Assembly (NCBI GenBank): GCA_034678805.1
Contig: JAXDBN010000036.1
Location: 1 to 5,573 of the forward strand
DNA length: 5,573 bases
Reading direction: 5' to 3'
Origin: PHAA01 sp034678805
GTDB taxonomy: Bacteria; Bacillota; Syntrophomonadia; Syntrophomonadales; Syntrophomonadaceae
Shown: positions 1 to 4,557 of the stretch, piece by piece
How the letters are laid out: each line of letters begins with the position of its first letter
Numbering within the stretch: the first letter of the stretch is position 1
The notes under the pieces: generated by a model
Databases searched by the model: none
What the model was told of the DNA's origin: nothing
The model's input: only the letters and a program-made list of their open reading frames with translations
Translations under genes and position numbers: made by a program

Positions 1-11
1 TTATTAATCGA

Positions 12-40
12 TTGACACCGGTAATGTTTTTTTATATACT
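12..40 (+). promoter_or_regulatory. veg distal promoter P1 (SigA type)
   Basis: A perfect -35 TTGACA at 12-17 is followed after exactly 17 bases by TATACT at 35-40, which matches five of six positions of TATAAT. It lies about 75 bases upstream of the veg start. With P2 it forms a tandem pair, as is known for veg in Bacillus subtilis. Read by eye. Confidence 0.7.
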
Positions 41-53
41 ATACATTTTAATA

Positions 54-82
54 TTGACATCATACCCCCCTTGGTATAAAAT
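54..82 (+). promoter_or_regulatory. veg proximal promoter P2 (SigA type)
   Basis: TTGACA at 54-59, a 17-base spacer containing a run of six C, and TAAAAT at 77-82 (five of six). The expected transcript start near 89 leaves a leader of about 25 bases before the veg start. A nearby TATAAT at 85-90 has no -35 at a fitting distance, so 77-82 is the better -10. Confidence 0.75.
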
Positions 83-113
83 TATATAATACTTATACAA
101 AGAAGGTGATGGT

Positions 114-392
114 TTGAGTTCTCCCAGAGCTATCGCAGAGATCAAAAGAGACCTGGAGTACTTCGTGGGTAGCAAGATTAGATTAAAAGCTAACCGAGGA
201 AGGAACCGGATTATAGAAAAGGAAGGCGTACTAGAATCCATTTACCCGAATTTATTTGTGGTAAGGCTGAACGAACGCAAGGTTGAAAGGAAAGTCTCCT
301 ATACCTATGCTGATGTATTAACGGAGACAGTTGAGTTGTTTGTATATGATAAACAGGATTCAGAAATAAGAATTGCCTCTGCTAACGCTTAA
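114..392 (+). CDS. veg: Veg family protein (DUF1021)
   Basis: A 92-residue small cytoplasmic protein of the Veg family, strongly expressed in vegetative cells. In Bacillus subtilis Veg has been linked to biofilm gene control and spore outgrowth; its biochemical activity is not settled. The family is recognised from the run LKANRGRNR at residues 24-32, followed by the EGVLESIYPNLFVV segment (37-50) and the VSYTYADVLTETVEL block (61-75), which is the most conserved part of the family. The length is normal for clostridial members. The TTG start at 114 is set by AAGGTG at 103-108, five bases upstream. Two SigA promoters precede it and a strong terminator follows 20 bases after the stop, so it is probably a single-gene transcript. 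The short tail after residue 80 is unlike the family core and is probably lineage-specific. Confidence 0.95.
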   Translation: MSSPRAIAEIKRDLEYFVGSKIRLKANRGRNRIIEKEGVLESIYPNLFVVRLNERKVERKVSYTYADVLTETVELFVYDKQDSEIRIASANA

Positions 393-412
393 GAAAAATT
401 ATAGACTCCACT

Positions 413-443
413 GACTGCATCATAAAGATGCAGTCTTTTTTTT
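413..443 (+). terminator. Rho-independent terminator of veg
   Basis: A perfect nine-base-pair stem (GACTGCATC at 413-421, GATGCAGTC at 427-435) with an ATAAA loop is followed by eight T. It separates veg from the sporulation genes downstream. Confidence 0.93.
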
Positions 444-499
444 ACGGGGAGTGAGAGCTTGAATAAGACAATTTATATCGAATTGATCAAGCAGTCTAA

Positions 500-528
500 T
501 CATACTGGTGTTAATCATTCCATATAAA
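500..528 (+). promoter_or_regulatory. SigE-type mother-cell promoter of the SPOCS-like gene
   Basis: TCATACT at 500-506 matches six of seven positions of the SigE -35 consensus KMATATT. After 14 bases CATATAAA at 521-528 matches six of eight positions of CATACAMT. The expected start near 535 is just ahead of the ribosome binding site at 542-547. The match is by eye, but spacing and position both fit, and a mother-cell promoter suits a spore-envelope protein. Confidence 0.55.
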
Positions 529-552
529 TTTAGAAAAAAATGAGGTGATAAA

Positions 553-1344
553 GTGGCCGAAGACATCTCATTATGGACGCATGTCATAGTTGCACATCTG
601 CCGGTGCCTCATACGTGTCGACAGGCTTGTAGTTTTAGTCTGGATATTGATTTTAATAGGATTGATGACATACGGGTAAAGACAAAGCATTGGGAAGCGA
701 CGCGGCGGTCTAAGTATGTGGAAGCATCGATTATGCTGGAGATAATTGTTTTATTCGAAGATTCCCAGCATAATACCAGCATAATAAGTCAGCCGTATTT
801 GATTAAGGAACGGATTGACTGGGCCGAGGGAGACAAGGAATCTTTAACAAAGGATGTAAGTTATGTACTCCAAATAGAGGATTTTAAATGGGATGCCGAT
901 CTCATTAATAATGAAATAGTAGTGAAATTTACAGTAACTTATACGGTTAACGAAGTCAGAGAGCAGGTAGTCAGGCTAAATATAGGAAGCCAAGCGGCAG
1001 ATGAAGAATCACATGCTGATAGGGCAGCCATTGAGTTACGCAAAATGCAGAGTGTAAATGACAATCTAATGCGAAGATTAGGTTATTACCAGAAGGATGT
1101 TCTGAGTCTCCAACACGGAATTAAGAAGGTGGAAGAACGTAACGCTCAATTAAACAGAGAATTAAACGGCACCAGGGAAAAGGTTCAACAATTGCAAGAG
1201 GCTATAACCCGAAAAGACCTGATGATTTCTAAATATAAGCTTTGTTCTCCTTTAAACCAACAGTCCGAGAAATTAATCTCTTCCTCAGAAGGTGACCTAA
1301 AAATAGGCCAACGATTAAAACGACTGCTATTGAGCTGCTTTTAG
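553..1344 (+). CDS. SPOCS (DUF3794)-like protein with coiled-coil tail, probable spore coat/cortex factor
   Basis: A 263-residue protein with no obvious signal peptide or membrane segment. Residues about 8-143 alternate short beta-type stretches in the manner of SPOCS/DUF3794 domains, for example ASIMLEIIVLF at 58-68, a PYLIKERIDW strand at 81-90 and EIVVKFTVTY at 121-130. Residues about 150-228 are rich in Glu, Lys, Gln and Leu with heptad-like spacing and look like a coiled coil. The last 20 residues are basic and end in RLLLSCF. SPOCS domains occur in spore coat and cortex morphogenetic proteins such as SpoVID, and clostridial copies next to veg and ispE usually carry LysM; here the coiled coil takes that place. 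The GTG start follows GAGGTG at 542-547 by five bases. The SigE-type promoter supports a mother-cell role. The domain call is by pattern and context, not by a profile search; the gene itself is secure. Confidence 0.6.
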   Translation: MAEDISLWTHVIVAHLPVPHTCRQACSFSLDIDFNRIDDIRVKTKHWEATRRSKYVEASIMLEIIVLFEDSQHNTSIISQPYLIKERIDWAEGDKESLTKDVSYVLQIEDFKWDADLINNEIVVKFTVTYTVNEVREQVVRLNIGSQAADEESHADRAAIELRKMQSVNDNLMRRLGYYQKDVLSLQHGIKKVEERNAQLNRELNGTREKVQQLQEAITRKDLMISKYKLCSPLNQQSEKLISSSEGDLKIGQRLKRLLLSCF

Positions 1345-1422
1345 AATTATTACCCCAATATGATTAATAAATAAGATCAATCTGACATACTACCCCCTCC
1401 GGCGATTATTTCCCAACTAATC

Positions 1423-1450
1423 ACACAATGTACCCTTCTTTCATAATATA
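1423..1450 (+). promoter_or_regulatory. Possible SigK-type promoter of the cysteine-rich gene
   Basis: CATAATATA at 1442-1450 fits the SigK -10 consensus CATANNNTA, and an AC lies 17 bases upstream at 1423-1424. SigK motifs are short, so chance matches are common. Support comes from position, about 80 bases before a presumed coat gene, and from the lack of a SigA or SigE match here. Confidence 0.33.
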
Positions 1451-1480
1451 TCTTAGAAATTGAACAACGAATTTCTAAGA
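1451..1480 (+). repeat. Perfect 11-bp inverted repeat in the leader of the cysteine-rich gene
   Basis: TCTTAGAAATT at 1451-1461 and AATTTCTAAGA at 1470-1480 are exact inverted repeats around an eight-base loop. No T run follows, so it is not a standard terminator. A second small hairpin follows directly (AACCC 1484-1488, GGGTT 1494-1498). The pair could stabilise the 5' end of the mRNA or be an operator. Confidence 0.75.
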
Positions 1481-1530
1481 CCTAACCCGTTAAGGGTTGA
1501 AACAACTAGAGAAAAGGAGGGGAAAGAAAC

Positions 1531-2136
1531 ATGTTGAAATGCGAATTCCCGGAGGGTTGCAGACTGGATCTGTGGGCAAAAGTTATTAAGGCTAAATATA
1601 TCGAAAAAGGGGCCGAAGTTCTTTGCAAGACCATATGCATTCCCGCCGCTGAAGTAGGTGGCTACGTTAGTCTAATTGATGATTTTAAGATTAAAGTTAA
1701 TTGCGCTAACGAGACACTTAACTTCAACAAGGTGAAAATTACTATTGATTTTGACTTAATCCTGGTCCTAATTGTGGGTAATCCGCCCGATACCGAATAC
1801 CAAATATTCACTGTACCGTGTAATGTGTACGAAGAGACCGTTGAACTAACAGAATTTGATCCACCCCTTACTTCGGAGGAATTTAGAAGCGAAATCGATC
1901 AATCAGAGCTCATTCTGTGTAATTGGGATTTTGACTATGACATCAAGGGAACCTGTGAAGAGGAACACAGTCCTTGCCGGCGGCGGATATTTGAAAATGA
2001 CCTTACTGAGCAGATGATACCAGTTGTTCGCGGAACCTGCATAGAAGTCAAAGTTTTCGTCGACATCATCGATAAGTTGGGTAAGATGCACGATATCATC
2101 GTGTATGGGGAGTTAGATCCAGAAACTGAGTGTTAA
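1531..2136 (+). CDS. Cysteine-rich acidic beta-rich protein, probable spore coat/SPOCS-like
   Basis: A 201-residue soluble protein that I do not recognise with certainty. It has 11 cysteines (residues 4, 10, 32, 36, 58, 97, 130, 142, 149, 170 and the last residue 201) and an acidic composition, especially at 97-147. There is no signal peptide. Beta-type stretches such as KVKITIDFDLILVLIV (67-82) and CIEVKVFVDIIDKLG (170-184) resemble strands of SPOCS/DUF3794-type domains, and a VRGTC turn at 166-170 leads into the last strand. High cysteine content is common in cross-linked spore coat proteins; alternatively the cysteines could bind metal. The ATG start is fixed by a very strong AAAGGAGGGG at about 1514-1522. 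It stands alone between a leader hairpin and its own terminator. The function is inferred from composition and from its neighbour, the SPOCS-like gene. Confidence 0.5.
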   Translation: MLKCEFPEGCRLDLWAKVIKAKYIEKGAEVLCKTICIPAAEVGGYVSLIDDFKIKVNCANETLNFNKVKITIDFDLILVLIVGNPPDTEYQIFTVPCNVYEETVELTEFDPPLTSEEFRSEIDQSELILCNWDFDYDIKGTCEEEHSPCRRRIFENDLTEQMIPVVRGTCIEVKVFVDIIDKLGKMHDIIVYGELDPETEC

Positions 2137-2149
2137 AGAAACCGAGGCT

Positions 2150-2181
2150 AAATGCTCGATCATTTTGATCGGGCATTTTTT
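2150..2181 (+). terminator. Rho-independent terminator of the cysteine-rich gene
   Basis: Arms AAATGCTCGATC (2150-2161) and GATCGGGCATTT (2167-2178) pair with one G-U wobble around an ATTTT loop, and the T run continues to 2181. It starts 13 bases after the stop codon. Confidence 0.9.
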
Positions 2182-2282
2182 AACGCTGTACGATATTGGC
2201 TGACATTGAATAATTCACTTTATCTGGGAAGATGAACTTCAATTGACAGAGTCGGGAGCGAGATAGTCATGAGGTGTAGATA

Positions 2283-3149
2283 ATGTTGCGATTTGGTATG
2301 GCCCTGGGGGGCGGCGGCTTAAAAGGTTTGGCCCATATAGGTGTCTTGCAGGTTTTAATCGATAACAATATTTACCCTGACTATATTGCTGGAACCAGTG
2401 CCGGCAGCATAGTCGCTTCTCTTTATGCCAGCGGTGTTTCACCTTATGAGATGGAGACAATAGTCCTTGGCTTATCCCCAAGCGACTATATTGATTACAA
2501 CTTTGCCGGTCTAATCAAATATTTATGTAGCTTGTGGCTGCCGAATTATAATTACACTTTGAATGGACTAATTATTGGGGATAAAATTGAACAACTGGTT
2601 AATGGTTGGACCGAGGGGAAATCGTTAACCGATCTAAGATTACCCCTGGCCATTGTAGCCTGCGATGTCAACAGCGGGCGAAAGATAATTTTTTCTAACC
2701 AGACGCTAATTTGGTCAGAAGGTGTGACTATCATCAAAGATGCCTTAGTAAGTGAAGCAGTACGCTCTAGCATCTCAATTCCCGCGACCTTCGTCCCCAA
2801 ACAATTCCAGGGAATGCAGATGATCGATGGAGGGGTCAAAGATATAGTACCGGCTATGGTTACTAAATCAATGGGGGCGCAATATGTTATAGGTATCAAC
2901 TTAGGTGTAGAGAATTATCAATCCAATGTCAATGGAATACCCCAAATCATAGGACGTACCCTCGATATTTTGGTTTATGAAACCTCGGGTACAGAAGAGA
3001 ATTTTTTTGCTGACATGCTCCTTCATCCTGAGGTTCCAGATGCGAGTCTTACGGATATCAAGGACGCTGCTAAAATAATCCGAGCTGGCAGGAGAGTTAT
3101 GCGCGAAAATATCACCAGGTTAAAGGAGGATCTTGGCTATACGGTGTAA
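2283..3149 (+). CDS. Patatin-like phospholipase family protein (RssA/YlbK type)
   Basis: A 288-residue predicted cytoplasmic serine acyl hydrolase of the bacterial patatin family, which cleaves acyl esters of phospholipids or related lipids. The three family hallmarks are present: the oxyanion-hole glycine loop GGGGLKGLAHIG at residues 9-20, the nucleophile elbow GTSAG at 37-41 with Ser39, and the DGG box at 182-184 with Asp182 as the second member of the Ser-Asp dyad. There is no signal peptide or membrane anchor, and length is typical of the short RssA/YlbK-like group. The ATG start follows TGAGGTG at 2270-2276 by six bases. A terminator lies upstream and I see no convincing promoter in the 100 bases before it; TTGACA at 2243-2248 lacks a partner -10. 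Substrate cannot be read from sequence. Its place among sporulation genes suggests, but does not prove, a role in membrane remodelling. Confidence 0.92.
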   Translation: MLRFGMALGGGGLKGLAHIGVLQVLIDNNIYPDYIAGTSAGSIVASLYASGVSPYEMETIVLGLSPSDYIDYNFAGLIKYLCSLWLPNYNYTLNGLIIGDKIEQLVNGWTEGKSLTDLRLPLAIVACDVNSGRKIIFSNQTLIWSEGVTIIKDALVSEAVRSSISIPATFVPKQFQGMQMIDGGVKDIVPAMVTKSMGAQYVIGINLGVENYQSNVNGIPQIIGRTLDILVYETSGTEENFFADMLLHPEVPDASLTDIKDAAKIIRAGRRVMRENITRLKEDLGYTV

Positions 3150-3176
3150 CACAACTATCTCAGCCCACATATACTA
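3149..3176 (+). promoter_or_regulatory. Weak SigK-like motif before the ribbon-helix-helix gene
   Basis: CATATACTA at 3168-3176 fits CATANNNTA with an AC 17 bases upstream at 3149-3150, the same geometry as the motif at 1423-1450. It begins at the patatin stop codon. The consensus is short, so this may be chance, and the gene may simply be co-transcribed with the patatin gene. Confidence 0.2.
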
Positions 3177-3220
3177 GGCATAAAGGTACCAATAAAAGCC
3201 GTACTAATAATCATGGCAGG

Positions 3221-3225
3221 GGAGG
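3221..3225 (+). promoter_or_regulatory. Ribosome binding site that decides the RHH start
   Basis: GGAGG inside AGGGGAGGGG lies eight bases before the TTG at 3234. It would fall inside the coding region if the in-frame ATG at 3213 were used, so TTG is preferred. Confidence 0.7.
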
Positions 3226-3233
3226 GGTGCCAC

Positions 3234-3392
3234 TTGGCAACGGAACAATTCCAACATGCCACATTTTATCTGACTAAGAATCAGGTTAATGACATAAAGG
3301 AATTGGCCAAGAGAAACCAGATATCGCGCAGTGCACTGGTAAGAATGATAATCCGGGAGTATTTGGCCAGGCAGGATGTAGAGAAAAAATAG
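3234..3392 (+). CDS. CopG/Arc-type ribbon-helix-helix DNA-binding protein
   Basis: A 52-residue protein made of little more than one ribbon-helix-helix (RHH_1) domain. The ATFYL strand at residues 9-13 would form the antiparallel DNA-binding ribbon in a dimer. Helix A covers about 15-28 (KNQVNDIKELAKRN), a turn with SRS at 31-33 opens helix B, and VRMIIREYLAR at 36-46 completes it. Such proteins bind short operator repeats as dimers or tetramers. Start: TTG at 3234; the ATG at 3213 is an alternative that adds seven residues. The gene begins 84 bases after the patatin gene and ends two bases into a strong terminator, so the two may be one unit. It could autoregulate that unit. No toxin-type partner lies next to it, which argues against an antitoxin role. 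Confidence 0.85.
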   Translation: MATEQFQHATFYLTKNQVNDIKELAKRNQISRSALVRMIIREYLARQDVEKK

Positions 3393-3423
3393 ATAAAGAA
3401 CGCCCTCGTGGGCGTTCTTTATC
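3392..3423. terminator. Bidirectional terminator between convergent genes
   Basis: A perfect 14-base-pair stem (3392-3405 with 3410-3423) closes on a TCGT tetraloop. The plus strand continues into CATTTTTATTT and the minus strand into TATTTTTTC, so it can stop both the ribbon-helix-helix transcript and the minus-strand small gene. The stem overlaps the last base of the ribbon-helix-helix stop codon. Confidence 0.9.
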
Positions 3424-3501
3424 CATTTTTATTTATTTGAGATACGCTTCATGCCAAGTATTATGCAGAAAAAATCCTAATACCGATATAAAACAGCACA
3501 A

Positions 3502-3615
3502 CTAATGAACGATCAGGTTAAGAATACCCATCATAGCCAAGTAGACCGTTATTATAAATGTCAATCCGCCGACGCCTGTCTCTATAAACTCTTTTTTTGA
3601 AAAATCAGCAAACAT
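3502..3615 (-). CDS. 37-residue single-pass membrane microprotein, probably SOS-regulated
   Basis: A small unrecognised gene. The product starts MFADFSKKEFIETG, a short polar segment with two lysines, and residues about 15-36 form one continuous hydrophobic stretch (VGGLTFIITVYL, then AMMGILNLIV), ending in a single His. The positive-inside rule places the N-terminus in the cytoplasm. The ATG at 3615-3613 has an ideal GGAGGTG (3622-3628) six bases upstream, and a good SigA promoter with two LexA-box-like operators lies directly before it. These independent signals make a real gene likely despite its size. Small single-pass proteins repressed by LexA include division inhibitors such as Caulobacter SidA and the membrane-anchored YneA and SosA proteins; this one is shorter than YneA/SosA and has no LysM. 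Homology is not claimed; the function is inferred from size, topology and control. It could also be an unrelated stress membrane peptide. Confidence 0.72.
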   Translation of the reverse strand: MFADFSKKEFIETGVGGLTFIITVYLAMMGILNLIVH

Positions 3616-3642
3616 TTAATGCACCTCCATTCAAAAATCACA

Positions 3643-3654
3643 GAACATAAGTTC
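3643..3654. promoter_or_regulatory. LexA (SOS) box-like operator 1
   Basis: GAACATAAGTTC is a GAAC-N4-GTTC site, the core of the Gram-positive LexA/DinR box. It extends to a 16-base near-palindrome CAGAACATAAGTTCTG at 3641-3656 with six-base perfect arms. It covers the expected transcript start (near 3655) of the minus-strand small gene. Confidence 0.7.
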
Positions 3655-3661
3655 TGGAATT

Positions 3662-3689
3662 AGTCTACCACAAACAAATGTTCTGTCAA
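3662..3689 (-). promoter_or_regulatory. SigA promoter of the small membrane protein gene
   Basis: On the minus strand TTGACA (3689-3684) is followed after 16 bases by TAGACT (3667-3662), four of six positions of TATAAT. The start near 3655 gives a leader of about 40 bases. Operator 2 fills most of the spacer and operator 1 covers the start, an arrangement expected for tight repression. Confidence 0.65.
3672..3683. promoter_or_regulatory. LexA (SOS) box-like operator 2
   Basis: AAACAAATGTTC matches GAAC-N4-GTTC with one change in the first arm, and its centre AAAT fits the RNRY pattern of the Bacillus box. It lies between the -35 and -10 of the minus-strand promoter, 29 bases centre to centre from operator 1, close to three helical turns. 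Confidence 0.55.
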
Positions 3690-3790
3690 CATTAATTTTA
3701 ATTAAGCACAGACAAGCATTATGGATGTGATTAATAAACAACAACTTATGGCAACTAAATATAACAAGGTCCGGGCAATGCCAAAAAAAT

Positions 3791-3819
3791 GTTTAGAAAT
3801 TACCTTTGCCGGAAATAAT
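3791..3819 (+). promoter_or_regulatory. SigF-type forespore promoter of spoIIR
   Basis: GTTTA at 3791-3795 matches four of five positions of the SigF/SigG -35 GYATA. After exactly 15 bases GGAAATAAT at 3811-3819 is a full match to GGNNANAMT. The transcript would start near 3826, just before the ribosome binding site. spoIIR is a known SigF target, which agrees. Confidence 0.72.
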
Positions 3820-3828
3820 TCAACTACA

Positions 3829-3834
3829 GGGGAG
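3829..3834 (+). promoter_or_regulatory. Ribosome binding site that decides the spoIIR start
   Basis: GGGGAG, nine bases before the TTG at 3844. No comparable site precedes the upstream in-frame ATG at 3721, which also lies before the SigF promoter. Confidence 0.75.
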
Positions 3835-3843
3835 TTGATTATT

Positions 3844-4404
3844 TTGAAGAAATTATTCAGTATTATGATTTTGCTTCTATTTATTATCGGAATGGGTTGG
3901 GCAGTCCAATCTCGTAGTGTACCTTTGGAAAACAGCGTATTCAGGCTACATGTTATTGCCAATAGTGATGATCCCGCCGACCAGGCCTTAAAAATGGCAG
4001 TTAAAGACGATATTGTTTCCTTGATGCAGCAGGAATTCAATGGAATAGGGAATGCCGAAGAAGCCAGACAGTTGGCTCAAGCGGATATAGCATTGATAGA
4101 ATCAGTAGCACGGACCCGTATTGCTGCCAACGGTTATGATTATCCCGTATCCGTTAGCGTAGGTGAGTATGATTTTCCTACCAAATCGTACGGCAACCTA
4201 GTATTTCCACCTGGTAAATACCAAGCGCTGAGAATAGTGATAGGAGAGGGTCAAGGGAAAAATTGGTGGTGTGTCTTGTTTCCTCCCTTATGTCTGATAT
4301 CATCCAATGATCAGGGATTAGGTTTAAACACTCCTGAACAAGCCCAGATTACTTTTAAATGCCTGGAATTAATCCCGCGGGGAGTAAGGCTGGTCAATAA
4401 TTAA
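3844..4404 (+). CDS. spoIIR: Stage II sporulation protein R
   Basis: SpoIIR is the intercellular signal made in the forespore under SigF. It is exported to the space between the two membranes, where it triggers the protease SpoIIGA to cut pro-SigE in the mother cell. This 186-residue copy has a hydrophobic export or anchor segment at residues 4-20. Family blocks follow: RLHVIANSDDPADQALK at 34-50, FPTKSYGNLVFPPGKYQALR at 111-130, and IGEGQGKNWWCVLFPPLC at 133-150, the most diagnostic run. Nothing essential appears missing. The reading frame is open back to an ATG at 3721, but the SigF-type promoter, ribosome binding site and signal-peptide position all place the start at TTG 3844. A terminator follows. 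It is transcribed away from the small SOS-type gene, with no coding sequence between them. Confidence 0.96.
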   Translation: MKKLFSIMILLLFIIGMGWAVQSRSVPLENSVFRLHVIANSDDPADQALKMAVKDDIVSLMQQEFNGIGNAEEARQLAQADIALIESVARTRIAANGYDYPVSVSVGEYDFPTKSYGNLVFPPGKYQALRIVIGEGQGKNWWCVLFPPLCLISSNDQGLGLNTPEQAQITFKCLELIPRGVRLVNN

Positions 4405-4419
4405 GCCTCATCGTCCCCC

Positions 4420-4459
4420 AAGGTCCGTCGGTAGGCATAGCCAACAGACGGACCTTTTT
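4420..4459 (+). terminator. Rho-independent terminator of spoIIR
   Basis: Arms AAGGTCCGTC (4420-4429) and GACGGACCTT (4447-4456) form a ten-base-pair stem, and five T run from 4455. The loop can fold further (GGC-ATA-GCC). An outer CCTCA/TGAGG pair (4406-4410, 4459-4463) could extend the stem. It separates spoIIR from ispE. Confidence 0.82.
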
Positions 4460-4524
4460 GAGGTTTAACAGCGCGGAATGGCCTTTTGCCTGGGGCGGGC
4501 TTTTATTTTTGGAAGGGCTATGTG

Positions 4525-4530
4525 TATAAT
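4525..4530 (+). promoter_or_regulatory. Possible SigA -10 of ispE
   Basis: A perfect TATAAT preceded by TGTG. The -35 at the right distance (TTTATT, 4502-4507) is weak at three of six. Because the spoIIR terminator lies upstream, ispE needs its own promoter, and this is the best candidate; the leader would be about 20 bases. Confidence 0.45.
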
Positions 4531-4543
4531 GAAAAAAATGGTG

Positions 4544-4548
4544 AGGAG
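4544..4548 (+). promoter_or_regulatory. Ribosome binding site that decides the ispE start
   Basis: AGGAG nine bases before GTG 4558. The longer in-frame start at 4486 lies ahead of the proposed -10 and would add 24 residues not seen in the family. Confidence 0.7.
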
Positions 4549-4557
4549 TGGCGCAGG

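Noticed and set aside
459..527. A 22-codon TTG-started reading frame with GGGGAG at 446-451 upstream.
   Set aside because: It has no recognisable features, lies just after the veg terminator, and is overlapped by the SigE-type promoter of the next gene. It is probably chance, though the ribosome binding site is fair.
1470..1504. A single CRISPR-repeat-like end: small AACCC/GGGTT hairpin followed by GGGTTGAAAC.
   Set aside because: Only one copy is present, with no second repeat or spacer in the window and no cas gene, so it is treated as a chance resemblance within the leader hairpins.
2200..2267. Possible patatin promoters: TTGACA at 2243-2248 and CTGACA-N15-TATCTG at 2200-2226.
   Set aside because: The first has no -10 at a fitting distance and the second has short spacing and a poor -10. 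Neither is strong enough to list.
2552..2899. 115-codon minus-strand frame inside the patatin gene.
   Set aside because: It is antisense to a well-supported enzyme with all catalytic motifs and has no recognisable domain. The minus-strand frames at 32-241, 1903-2091, 2239-2481, 3702-4040, 4465-4746 and 4764-5090 were rejected for the same kind of reason.
3424..3501. Stretch between the bidirectional terminator and the small minus-strand gene.
   Set aside because: It holds no ribosome binding site with a meaningful frame on either strand; it is probably the 3' untranslated part of the small gene.
3721..3843. N-terminal extension of spoIIR from the ATG at 3721.
   Set aside because: It has no good ribosome binding site, begins upstream of the SigF-type promoter and puts 41 extra residues before the signal segment.
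4486..4557. N-terminal extension of ispE.
   Set aside because: It precedes the likely promoter and ribosome binding site and adds 24 residues before the conserved KAPAKINL motif; IspE proteins normally start a few residues before that motif.
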